Source of the DNA: JAKQIM01 sp964633225
GTDB taxonomy: Bacteria; Chloroflexota; Anaerolineae; Anaerolineales; UBA4823
NCBI GenBank assembly: GCA_964633225.1
Contig: CAZWFQ010000001.1
Coordinates: 1 to 64,000 of the forward strand
DNA: 64,000 nt
Direction of reading: 5' to 3'
The position numbers were made by a program, and so were the translations under genes. The notes beneath the pieces were generated by a model that was given only the letters and a program-made list of their open reading frames with translations, ran no database searches and was not told where the DNA came from. Below are positions 44,119 through 52,284 of the stretch, one piece after another. Numbering within the stretch: the stretch's first letter is position 1; the number at the start of each line of letters is the position of its first letter.

Positions 44119-44778
44119 CTAGCGGTTACGCAGCAAGAAATCGGTAATCGCAAAGTCGAGTTCTTCGTCGATATCCCAGGCTTCGGCCGGATCAATCTCG
44201 AACATCAGCGGGCGTTCGCCAAGCCGGTTGCGGCGGTCAAGCAGAATATGGCGCGAGAAGATGTAGAGACAAGAGTTCTCTTCGTAAACAGGGGGCAGAT
44301 CTTGGGTTTGTAGGAGGATGGCAGGGTTATGGTTGATGGCCCGGCCCAATTGATCCCACAGCCGGGTTTGCAGGCGGGTGACCGAAAAGAGTGAGTCGTA
44401 AGCGGGGTAAGATGCTTGCAGGGCCTGGATGGCGTTTGAGATGCTGCTCGGACGCAGCAGAGGGTTGGTGGAATGGGTTTGCAAGTATAGGTCTGCTTCC
44501 ACCTGGGCTGTGTCGTAAGCCAGGATCTCATTCATAGGGATGGTGTCGGAGCGCAGGTGCTCGGGCCGGTCGATCACATGCACGGTGGGAAAGTGCTGGC
44601 GCAGGCCGTCCATCACCGGCTGGCTGTCGGTATCGACCACGATATCGCTGATCTCAGGACAGGCCAGCAAGGTTTCTATGATATGGTGAAAGAGCGGTTT
44701 GCCAGCCAGCAGGCGGTAATTCTTGCCTGGAACACGCTGGCTATGGTGACGCATGGGTACAAGAGCGGTTATTTTCAT
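44119..44778 (-). CDS. CMP-nonulosonate synthetase (NeuA-like)
   Basis: 219 residues from ATG 44778, which overlaps the upstream GT2 stop as ATGA. MKITALVPMRHHSQRVPGKNYRLLAGKPL is the nucleotide-binding start of acylneuraminate cytidylyltransferases, with the usual RGGSKRIPGKN loop altered to RHHSQRVPGKN. LQTHSTNPLLR and the C-terminal AEAWDIDEELDFAI match the family. It activates a 2-keto sugar acid with CTP. A second, fused synthetase lies at 49371-50693, so two different CMP-sugars may be made. Confidence 0.85.
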   Translation of the reverse strand: MKITALVPMRHHSQRVPGKNYRLLAGKPLFHHIIETLLACPEISDIVVDTDSQPVMDGLRQHFPTVHVIDRPEHLRSDTIPMNEILAYDTAQVEADLYLQTHSTNPLLRPSSISNAIQALQASYPAYDSLFSVTRLQTRLWDQLGRAINHNPAILLQTQDLPPVYEENSCLYIFSRHILLDRRNRLGERPLMFEIDPAEAWDIDEELDFAITDFLLRNR

Positions 44779-45773
44779 AGCGGGCCTTGTGGATACTGGA
44801 TGGGGGGGATCTGGCGGGTGGAATTTTCGGGGGAGAAAGTCACCCCAGGCGGGTAATAGAAAGTCTGGCGGAGCTGCCAGGTGAGAGGCCCAGCGTGGCG
44901 GTAGCCTTGATAGGTACCCCAAAACTGCATCCAGCGGAACCAGAGGATGCTGGTCATAACGCCCTTATGGGTCAACTGCCCCTGGCGAGCGGCATGCCAC
45001 AAGTCGTTGGTGGCGTTGGATGTGAAGAGACGAACAAAATCCCACCAGCGAAAATGTTCCTGTGGAAAAAGGTGCTTGAAGGCCATTGCCTCACGGCGGT
45101 AGCGGTTGAACACGCCGCGCGGGGTTTCGTGGTGCACGTGCGCCACCTCGGCCTCGGCAATATAAGAGATGGCATAACCCTGCGCCATGATGCGATGCGC
45201 CCAGGCCAGGTCTTCCAGGCCAGGCAGGGTCTCATCATACGGGTATTGCTGCCAAAGGCTGCAGCGGATGGCGGCGTTGGCGTTATTGCAGAACGGGTAA
45301 GGCTGGCGCGGCTGAGAGCGGTCTGCATACCAGGCGGCAAATATTTGATGTTCCGAAAATTTGGTACTGGCGTTACCACGCTGTTTGCCGTAAGAGAGCG
45401 CAATTTGAGGGTCCTCGAAGGGGGCTAAGAGACGCTCCAGCCAATCTGGATAAATGGGGTAAACATGGGCACTGGCAATGACCACCAGTTCGTTCGAAGC
45501 CTGGGCGATGCCCTGGTTCAGCGAATAGCCAAAGGTAAACGATTCGGGGCGGATACGGACTACCTTGACCGGGTAGCGCTCAGCCACTGCCACGGTCGCG
45601 TCGGTTGAGCCAGAGTCAACCAGGATGATCTCTACATTTTTGACCGTTTGCTTTTGGATGCCCTCCAGCAAACGGCCAATGTGCTGTTCTTCGTTGAAAG
45701 CGCGAATCACAATTGAACAGGCATTAGAAGCCCCGTTTTGTGGGCTTGGTGAGCTCGCTACTTCTCTTACCAA
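44775..45773 (-). CDS. Glycosyltransferase family 2
   Basis: 332 residues from TTG 45773; AAGGA lies six bases upstream and no ATG precedes the conserved CSIVIRAFNEEQHIGRLLEG. GT-A motifs: LVDSGSTDAT, FTFGYSLNQG, and SAHVYPIYPDWLERLLAPF. NNANAAIRCSLWQQ and GLEDLAWAHR are also typical of GT2. The start overlaps the sulfotransferase gene stop. It is part of the polysaccharide decoration set. Confidence 0.86.
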   Translation of the reverse strand: MVREVASSPSPQNGASNACSIVIRAFNEEQHIGRLLEGIQKQTVKNVEIILVDSGSTDATVAVAERYPVKVVRIRPESFTFGYSLNQGIAQASNELVVIASAHVYPIYPDWLERLLAPFEDPQIALSYGKQRGNASTKFSEHQIFAAWYADRSQPRQPYPFCNNANAAIRCSLWQQYPYDETLPGLEDLAWAHRIMAQGYAISYIAEAEVAHVHHETPRGVFNRYRREAMAFKHLFPQEHFRWWDFVRLFTSNATNDLWHAARQGQLTHKGVMTSILWFRWMQFWGTYQGYRHAGPLTWQLRQTFYYPPGVTFSPENSTRQIPPIQYPQGPL

Positions 45774-46660
45774 TCGAGATCCTTTTCGTAGCCCAGTTTG
45801 ATCAGCATCTCTCCAGCTACTTTCTTAAAGATGGCTTTGTGCTCATCTGTAAAGTGCTTTTGCCAGTCGCCGACTTTGCCACTGCGGAAGGTGGGTGACT
45901 TTTCGGGGATGATGTTTCTTTCAATCACATCCATCAATTGTTGGCGGCTGATTGGCAGGGTATCGACGCGCTGCAAGAAGTGGTCGGCGGCCTTGCCAAC
46001 CGCAGCCTGGCGGTCGAGAATGTAATCTTCGAAACGCTGTGCTAAAACGTTGGGTTGATCGATCCAGGCCACGTAAGGCTCAAAGCGCTGTCCGATGTCG
46101 GGGAAATCGACCGGCTTGCCATCTGGCCCCACAGCGTTGGGCAGGCCCAGGATGCTGGTGCGCAGGCGCTCTTCAAAAGTGGTCAGTACTTCAGTGTAGT
46201 ATTTGTGATGCACGTGCTCCTGGGCGCGGTCGGTGACGTAGAAGACGTGCGAGACGACCACGTCACGGGGATCGCGGTACATAAAATAAGGCAGGTAAGC
46301 TGACTGGCTGCATGCCTGTATGGCCTCGGGCCAGGTATGAAAGTGAGCCGCAGCCACATCGCCCGGACGTAGTGTTTTGAGGTAACGCACAGCATCTGAT
46401 CCGGCACGCGCTGCGCCCGTCTCTGAATCAAAAGCTGCAAAAACGTCAAATGAACGGTCAGAAAAAGGCCCCACTTGGACAAAGGCTTCAAGCACCTGGC
46501 GTAAGAGGTTGGTGCCGCTTTTGGGGAAAGAGATGCCCAGCAGCACAGGCCAGCCGTCTTTGGGTGATGCCGCCTGGCGGTACCGCCAGCCTTGTTCCAG
46601 GCGTTTCGCGTAGTATCGAAGCCAATAAGCGGTTCTAATCGCACGATCTTGAAGTTTCAT
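45767..46660 (-). CDS. PAPS-dependent sulfotransferase
   Basis: 297 residues. The 5'-phosphosulfate loop is SFPKSGTNLLRQ at about 49-60, and the 3'-phosphate site is YRDPRDVVVSHVF at about 127-139. RSGKVGDWQKHFTDEHKAIF near the C-terminus matches the conserved sulfotransferase tail. It transfers sulfate from PAPS to an acceptor, here probably a sugar hydroxyl of the surface polysaccharide. ATG 46660 overlaps the upstream capsule-type gene stop by four bases. Confidence 0.85.
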   Translation of the reverse strand: MKLQDRAIRTAYWLRYYAKRLEQGWRYRQAASPKDGWPVLLGISFPKSGTNLLRQVLEAFVQVGPFSDRSFDVFAAFDSETGAARAGSDAVRYLKTLRPGDVAAAHFHTWPEAIQACSQSAYLPYFMYRDPRDVVVSHVFYVTDRAQEHVHHKYYTEVLTTFEERLRTSILGLPNAVGPDGKPVDFPDIGQRFEPYVAWIDQPNVLAQRFEDYILDRQAAVGKAADHFLQRVDTLPISRQQLMDVIERNIIPEKSPTFRSGKVGDWQKHFTDEHKAIFKKVAGEMLIKLGYEKDLDW

Positions 46661-48357
46661 GAATGCCTCGCAAGGATGAATGCGGACTTGTCTTGTCCGC
46701 CAGTTTCTTCCAGCAGGCCATCCAGGATGGCTTGCATGGTGGGTGAATTTTCAGGTAAAAGCTGTTTCCAATCGAGCCCAGCTTTGAAAATGACAAAACC
46801 AGGTAGTTTCTGTGCTTCCAGGTAAGCATCAAATGGAAGTGAGGTGCGGAAAAGTTGGTAATACAACACACGCCGGGCGTTAATTTTGAATTCGGCCGGC
46901 GGGGTAATCACCTCAGCCACCAGGAAATCCTCAGCCTGTTGGCGGTGAGCCTCGGGTGTGAGCGGCAGATAGACGGTGTTAAAAGGGGTATAGCGGGCCT
47001 TGCCGGCGCACAACACGGGCGCACCCATGATGGAAGCTTCCAGGCCGATGGACGAGTTATATACCATGACGAACTTGGATCGCTGGATCATCTCGTATGA
47101 GCTGATGTATTCAGATGGCGCAACGAACATAGCATTAGGCAACTGCTTTAATCCCCGTCTTTCAGCCCAGGCCTGAACGGTCTCTTGGCTCTCTTTTTGC
47201 GGGCGCGTCTCGTCGGGATGGGCACGGACAACAAAAAGGGTTTCGGGATGAGCCCGGATCAATTCCAGAACTTGCTCCAGCCAGGCGAACATATCAGGAA
47301 AGATGGTGTTCGCATGCACCTGGCTGGTGTCAAAGATCACATTGGTGAAGACAGGAACCAACTGCTTGAATTGGGCCAGCTTATCCATAAAAGCCTGGTC
47401 CAGGCCGCGCATTTCAGGCCAGAAGCGGATGCCAGCCATGCTGAAGTTGCCGCGGAAACGTTGTTCCAGGTAAGTGTCCAGGCGAGCATTTTCGGCTTCA
47501 TCCAGCTCGTAATCGGGCGGAATATCCATGGGATAAGCAGTGGCTTCGCCAGGAGTGAAAAAAGCTGAGAAGGGGCGCATGCCAACCTCATGTGTGATGC
47601 AAGGGATGCCACGCGCTAACGCTAAGCGGCGCGCCACCGCCTCAGGGTAGAACATGCCGTTGAAAACAACCACCATGCGCGGGTTGGTACGCTCCAGGAA
47701 GGCTGTAAACTCTTTGGCAACATTGTATGCTGATAAAATGTACTGGCGCATCAAGAAACGGGTTGGCTGATTGTCTTCTAGGTTGTGACGGCGCAGGACC
47801 CAACGCAGCGAAGGGAGGACGATCTGGCCCAACGGCAGGGCTTCATCCGTTGATCCAAACGGATAATGAAAATTGGATAACTCGGAAATGCTCAAATCTC
47901 GCACAGCGGCAGCAAGCGCTGGGTTTTGGACATAATTGAACCACTCCACAGGCTGGTGCAGCATGCGGCGGGCGTGGCGTTGGCAGGCGGCACAGGGCGG
48001 CTGTTTGCGCGGCCGGTTACGATCCGTCCCAAGCACGCAGCGGCTCATACCAGCCAGGCAGTGAAAGTGAACTACCGGCTGTCCTTGCAGACGCAGTGCC
48101 AGGGAGGTCAGCAGGTGGAAGGCATTGTTCAGGTTGAGGTTCAAAATACCTGATGAAAGCTTGACGAAAGCCACCGGGCGGCCCTTGGGTTGGGGGGCTT
48201 GTTCATTGATTTGGCGGGCCAGGTCAGCGATACGCTGGCTGTTCACCCGCTCATATCTTGAGATCAAAGCGGTCGCGCGATAGCGGCGAGCGATCTCCAA
48301 TAACCGTCTATATGTTCTTACGCTTAGTTTAGCTTGCTGGTTATCCACTTCGTTCAT
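46657..48357 (-). CDS. Capsule polysaccharide biosynthesis-type transferase (KpsS/KpsC-like)
   Basis: 566 residues from ATG 48357; ATG 48399 is an in-frame alternative, both overlap the neuB end and neither has a good ribosome site. The C-terminal half has FVVRAHPDETRP, FVAPSEYISSYEMIQRS and MVYNSSIGLEASIMGAPVL, resembling Capsule_synth proteins, a GT-B-like group. The first half contains VVHFHCLAGMSRCVLG and a CAACQRHARR cluster, which could bind a metal. A Kdo- or nonulosonate-linked transferase is possible given the NeuB gene next to it. Confidence 0.75.
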   Translation of the reverse strand: MNEVDNQQAKLSVRTYRRLLEIARRYRATALISRYERVNSQRIADLARQINEQAPQPKGRPVAFVKLSSGILNLNLNNAFHLLTSLALRLQGQPVVHFHCLAGMSRCVLGTDRNRPRKQPPCAACQRHARRMLHQPVEWFNYVQNPALAAAVRDLSISELSNFHYPFGSTDEALPLGQIVLPSLRWVLRRHNLEDNQPTRFLMRQYILSAYNVAKEFTAFLERTNPRMVVVFNGMFYPEAVARRLALARGIPCITHEVGMRPFSAFFTPGEATAYPMDIPPDYELDEAENARLDTYLEQRFRGNFSMAGIRFWPEMRGLDQAFMDKLAQFKQLVPVFTNVIFDTSQVHANTIFPDMFAWLEQVLELIRAHPETLFVVRAHPDETRPQKESQETVQAWAERRGLKQLPNAMFVAPSEYISSYEMIQRSKFVMVYNSSIGLEASIMGAPVLCAGKARYTPFNTVYLPLTPEAHRQQAEDFLVAEVITPPAEFKINARRVLYYQLFRTSLPFDAYLEAQKLPGFVIFKAGLDWKQLLPENSPTMQAILDGLLEETGGQDKSAFILARHS

Positions 48358-49273
48358 TTGTCTGGGTTGGGGCTGGTGCAGAAACCTCGCCTGTTTCATC
48401 GCCTACCACGCGTCGCAGCTTGCGCAGTGAAGACATTTCGCTATCGTACACCCGTTTTACACCATCGCCAACGGCCTGCTCGGTTACTCGGATGTATTTG
48501 ACCAGCCGCTCAACCCCGCCTGGCTCCACCGATGCTGCCTGGTCACCACCCCACATGGCCCGGTCAAGGGTCACATGGCGCTCAACCATGCAGGCGCCCA
48601 TGGCAACCGACACCACGGTCGGGATCAGGCCGACTTCATGACCTGAGTAGCCGATCGGGCAGCTAAACGTGTCTCGCAGGGTGCGGATGACCGATAGGTT
48701 CAGTTCTTCTGGCTCGCAGGGATAAGTGCTGGTAGCGTGGGTAATGATCAGGTTTTCTTCTCCCACAACCCCTACTGCCGCCCTGATTTGTTCCATGGTG
48801 GACATACCGGTTGATACGATCATGGGGCGGCCTGTCTTACGTACGTAGCGCAGCAGTTTGTGATCGGTCAGTGAAGCAGACGGGATCTTGTAGCAAATGG
48901 GGTTAAATGCCTCCAGGAAATCAACGGCGGCCTCATCCCACACAGAGGCAAACCAGGGTATGCCCTTGAACTTGCAGTATTCGTCGATTGTACGGTACTG
49001 GGCTTCGTCAAATTCAACCTTATACCGGTAATCCAGGTACGTGATATACCCCCAGGGGGTCTCGCGCATGATACTTTGTTGTTCGGGGGGCACGCACAAA
49101 TGGGGGGTTCGCTTCTGGAATTTTACGGCATCCACACCGAACTTGGCCGCCATATCGATCAAGCCCTGGGCAATTTCGACGCTGCCATTGTGGTTGATGC
49201 CGATCTCGGCGACAATATACGTAGGGTGTCCATCGCCAACTTTACGATTTCCAATGGTGATTTCGCGGGTCAT
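48341..49273 (-). CDS. neuB: N-acetylneuraminate synthase-like protein lacking the SAF domain
   Basis: 310 residues from ATG 49273 (AGGAG upstream). NeuB-family motifs: YIVAEIGINHNGSVE, DAVKFQKRTP, VSTGMSTMEQI, HATSTYPCEPEELNL and GYSGHEVGLIP, ending with a Glu-rich helix. Typical NeuB proteins have a further 60-residue SAF (antifreeze-like) domain; here the protein ends soon after KRVYDSEMSSLRKLRRVVG with a Pro/Thr tail. It condenses phosphoenolpyruvate with a ManNAc- or mannose-like aldehyde to make a nonulosonic acid. Substrate unknown. A candidate -10 (TATAAA, 49301-49306) lies upstream. Confidence 0.87.
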   Translation of the reverse strand: MTREITIGNRKVGDGHPTYIVAEIGINHNGSVEIAQGLIDMAAKFGVDAVKFQKRTPHLCVPPEQQSIMRETPWGYITYLDYRYKVEFDEAQYRTIDEYCKFKGIPWFASVWDEAAVDFLEAFNPICYKIPSASLTDHKLLRYVRKTGRPMIVSTGMSTMEQIRAAVGVVGEENLIITHATSTYPCEPEELNLSVIRTLRDTFSCPIGYSGHEVGLIPTVVSVAMGACMVERHVTLDRAMWGGDQAASVEPGGVERLVKYIRVTEQAVGDGVKRVYDSEMSSLRKLRRVVGDETGEVSAPAPTQTNERSG

Positions 49274-49370
49274 AGGGTCTCCTGTTGGAATAAATTAACA
49301 TTTATAGAGTGAGGATTTCATCGCAGTCATGTACAACTTGGGGGTGGGTCAATAAATCGCAGGGTCTCAC

Positions 49371-50693
49371 TTAATGTGAGGCGCAAAGCAGGTCGCATAG
49401 TTCGCGCACCGCGCCGTGACCGCCCGGATACGACAGCACCATGTCGGCCTGGTCGAAGGCCGCCGGGTGGGCGTCTGCTACCACGACCGCGCAGCCCACC
49501 AGAGGAAAGCAGGGCACATCGTTGATATCATTGCCCAGGTACACCACCTGGGCAGGATCTATCTGGCGTTCAGCCAAGAGCTGGCTCAAAGCCGCAGCCT
49601 TGTCTTTGATGCCTTGTTGGATGGGCAACTCCAGCTTGCGGCAGCGAGCCGCTACAACCGGATTCTCTTCGGTTGAGAGCACCACAGCAGGGATGCCCGC
49701 CTTGCGCAGCATAGCAATCCCCATCCCATCGCGGCGGTTGGCTGCCACCATCTCGTGCCCATCCTGATCCACCCACACCCGGTCATCGGTCATCACACCG
49801 TCAAAGTCGAAGACTACCAGGGCGGGATGCTCGGGGATGGGCCGGGGGAAGGCTTTTGGACGCGAGCGGATGTCTTCTGGCAGGCCAACGACATCCATTG
49901 GGCAGGCATCTTCTTCAATCGGTCCTGGTTCGTTCTCGCCGGCCAGCGTAGGGCGTACCATGGGCAGCTCGCCTCCTTCGGATGCAAAGAGACCCTTGGT
50001 GATCAGCCACTCTGCGCGTTCCCAATCGCGCAGTGTATCAATATCAATCGTATAGTGGGGATCTATGTGCAATGGCAGGATGATGTTCCCGCTGAGAGAT
50101 GCCTTTTCCAGAATGGTGCGGCTGCGAATGGCGTCAATGTGCCCAGTCTGCCAGTAGGTTTGGGGCAGGGCCTGGCGTGGGGCGTTGTAGGGTTCGTCCA
50201 GTCCAGGTACGGTCAACAGGGGGCGCATTTGGCCGCCTTCGTCAACCTGCCACATTTTGAAAGGGTTTTGCCCCGATGGAACAATGCCGCGCACGGAATC
50301 GGCTGCCGGATGGTCAATCAGCATCTGCACAGCCTGGTCCACGCAGTTGGGCGGGCGGATAGGCGAGGTGGGGCGCAGTTGGACCACAATATCTGGCACG
50401 TAACCTTCATGTTCTTTCAGCCAGCCCAAAGCATGGGTAAAGACGGGAAAATCGGTGGTGGTGTCTTGCGCAAATTCGGCCGGGCGCAAGAAGGGCGTCT
50501 CGGCGCCGCAAGAGCGGGCCACTTCGGCAATCTCTTCATCGTCGGTTGAGACGATGGTGCGTGTTATCAGGGCCGATTGCAAGCCCGCGGCGATGCTGTA
50601 AGCGATCAGGGGGTGCCCGGCGAGCAGGCGGATATTTTTGCGCGGAATGCTCTTAGAGCCGCCGCGGGCAGGGACCAGGGCAAGTATGTTCAT
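49371..50693 (-). CDS. Bifunctional CMP-nonulosonate synthetase / KdsC-like phosphatase
   Basis: 440 residues from ATG 50693, which overlaps the upstream stop as ATGA; longer starts would cover that gene. Residues 1-235 form the cytidylyltransferase (ALVPARGGSKSIPRKN at 5-20, QLRPTSPIRPP near 105). Residues 290-437 are a HAD phosphatase of KdsC type: FDFDGVMTDD (295-304) supplies the nucleophile and acid/base Asp, and YLGNDINDVPCF the metal site. A linker of about 50 residues joins them. Fused NeuA-HAD proteins occur in animals and some bacteria. It suggests a phosphorylated nonulosonate intermediate is dephosphorylated and activated. Confidence 0.88.
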   Translation of the reverse strand: MNILALVPARGGSKSIPRKNIRLLAGHPLIAYSIAAGLQSALITRTIVSTDDEEIAEVARSCGAETPFLRPAEFAQDTTTDFPVFTHALGWLKEHEGYVPDIVVQLRPTSPIRPPNCVDQAVQMLIDHPAADSVRGIVPSGQNPFKMWQVDEGGQMRPLLTVPGLDEPYNAPRQALPQTYWQTGHIDAIRSRTILEKASLSGNIILPLHIDPHYTIDIDTLRDWERAEWLITKGLFASEGGELPMVRPTLAGENEPGPIEEDACPMDVVGLPEDIRSRPKAFPRPIPEHPALVVFDFDGVMTDDRVWVDQDGHEMVAANRRDGMGIAMLRKAGIPAVVLSTEENPVVAARCRKLELPIQQGIKDKAAALSQLLAERQIDPAQVVYLGNDINDVPCFPLVGCAVVVADAHPAAFDQADMVLSYPGGHGAVRELCDLLCASH

Positions 50694-51328
50694 CGGTGAC
50701 CGTTCGTTTTCAAAGGGATCTTGGCCAAAAGTTGATAGCCAATTGTGGTTTTCTTGCTTGTGCTGCCCCCTGGCTTTTGGATCAGCCGAGAAACAGAGAG
50801 CAGGCGTGGGGTAAAGAGCGGGTAGGGCTGTTCCAACAGGCGAGGTTCCTCCTGCTCTGGGGTAAAAATGCCTTCCAGGGCGGTGATCAAAGTGGAAACC
50901 CATCCTGCCGGGTAGAGCATGGTGACGCCTTCTCCCTGGATGGCATGTTCCAGGGCAGCAGCAAAGCGGCGCTGATGCTCATCTGTGGCAAGCTCTTGGG
51001 TATCCTGGGTATCCCATTTCAAGATGTACCCCTGGCGGTAGTTGGAGTAGAGCGGGGTCAGCGCTGCTGCCGTTAGGGTGCTCAAGGAGACCGGTACGCG
51101 CTGGCAGAAGGCATGCAGCCGTTCGACCAATCCATCCAGCGCCTGTGAGCTGTCGACCTCCAGGCGCTGGCAGGTTTGGTGGACGGGCAGCACGGCGCGG
51201 CCATCATAAATCTGCTGCAAGTCCGACTGCCGCTGCTGCATGGCATTGATCTCGGCGGGGTCATCTGATTCGAGCAAGATGCAGATATCGCCCGGGATGC
51301 TCGGCCGGGCATAGTTTGGCTGTATCAC
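50690..51328 (-). CDS. Protein of unknown function in nonulosonate region
   Basis: 212 residues from GTG 51328, chosen because it overlaps the upstream SDR stop as GTGA; GTG 51340 is possible. Not recognised. The segment GRAVLPVHQTCQRLEV has one HxT, as in 2H phosphoesterases of the RNA-ligase/cyclic-phosphodiesterase type, but no second HxT is visible, so the link is weak. Residues 20-60 look helical and acidic. It is coupled on both sides, to the SDR and to the CMP-sugar synthetase, which argues for a real role in that pathway. Confidence 0.6.
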   Translation of the reverse strand: MIQPNYARPSIPGDICILLESDDPAEINAMQQRQSDLQQIYDGRAVLPVHQTCQRLEVDSSQALDGLVERLHAFCQRVPVSLSTLTAAALTPLYSNYRQGYILKWDTQDTQELATDEHQRRFAAALEHAIQGEGVTMLYPAGWVSTLITALEGIFTPEQEEPRLLEQPYPLFTPRLLSVSRLIQKPGGSTSKKTTIGYQLLAKIPLKTNGHR

Positions 51329-52182
51329 CAGGCAGTCCACCCGCCGTCAACAACCACGTTATTGCCGGTCATATAGGAGGATGCATCTGATGCCAGGAAG
51401 AGCAGGGCGCCATTCATTTCGTCTTGCTTGGCCATGCGGCCCATCACGGTACGGGCTGAATAGGCCTTGAGGAAGACCTCATCGTGGTCATTGAACACGC
51501 CCCCAGGGGTCAGACAATTGACGCGCAGGTCGGTGCCGGCGTAATAGGTCGCCAGGTAGCGGGTCAGGCCAAGCACGCCGGCTTTGGTGACCGAGTAATA
51601 GATGGGCTTGAAGGCGGTCTGCTGCCCGTCGCGCTGGTAAAGGCGTTGGTCGGGGGCCACCAGGCCATACGTGGAGCAGATATTGATGATCGAACCTTTC
51701 TTCCCCTGGGCCAGCATCGGGCGGACGGCAGCCTGGCAGCACAGGAACATGCCGGTCAGGTTGACATCCAGGGCAGATTTCCAGGCCTCAAGCGGGTAAT
51801 CTTCAAAAGCGCCCGAAATGGCGCCGCGCTTGGCCATCTCTGCCAGTGCCGCGGGGTCGAACTTGGGATCGAGGGCTGCGCTGTTGACCAGGATATCCAG
51901 GCGGCCGAAGCTGCTTAGTGCCGTCTCGACCATGGTCTGGGTCGATTCGGGCCGGGTGACATCTGTCGGCGCGGCCACAGCCTGGTAGCCATCCTGGCGC
52001 AGGGTCGCGGCAACGGCTTCGCAAGCGGCGGCATTGATATCTGCCACCACAACCGCGGCCCCGGCCTCTGCCAGGCTGCGGCAGAACTGCTTGCCCAGCA
52101 GGCCCGGCCCGCCAGTGACGATGGCGACGCGCCCAGTGAGATCGAATTTTGAAAGAACGGTTGGTTGAGAAGCGATAGACAT
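51325..52182 (-). CDS. Short-chain dehydrogenase/reductase
   Basis: 285 residues from ATG 52182, chosen because GGAG lies six bases upstream. Cofactor loop VTGGPGLLGKQFC is at about 21-33; VNSAALDPKFDP, INICSTYGLVAP and YSVTKAGVLGLTRYLAT give the Ser-Tyr-Lys site. It ends NNVVVDGGWTAW. The GGPGLLG form resembles SDRs found beside CMP-sugar synthetases in surface-sugar clusters. It is translationally coupled to the following unknown gene. Confidence 0.86.
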   Translation of the reverse strand: MSIASQPTVLSKFDLTGRVAIVTGGPGLLGKQFCRSLAEAGAAVVVADINAAACEAVAATLRQDGYQAVAAPTDVTRPESTQTMVETALSSFGRLDILVNSAALDPKFDPAALAEMAKRGAISGAFEDYPLEAWKSALDVNLTGMFLCCQAAVRPMLAQGKKGSIINICSTYGLVAPDQRLYQRDGQQTAFKPIYYSVTKAGVLGLTRYLATYYAGTDLRVNCLTPGGVFNDHDEVFLKAYSARTVMGRMAKQDEMNGALLFLASDASSYMTGNNVVVDGGWTAW

Positions 52183-52284
52183 GAAAACTCCAGAATTTTT
52201 GTGGTGTTCGACACTCATCGCGAGCGAGGATTATATCCTAAGACCTGCCTGGTGAGCAAAGGAAGGCGGCGGTGTGTGCACGGG

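Noticed and set aside
49301..49336. TATAAA and TTGTAC as a promoter for neuB
   Set aside because: The distance between the hexamers is about 24 bases, too long; only the -10 is mentioned in the gene entry.
49366..49380. CTCAC/GTGAG palindrome at the stop of the CMP-synthetase fusion
   Set aside because: The stem is only five bases, overlaps the stop codon and has no U-tract, so it is not a convincing terminator.
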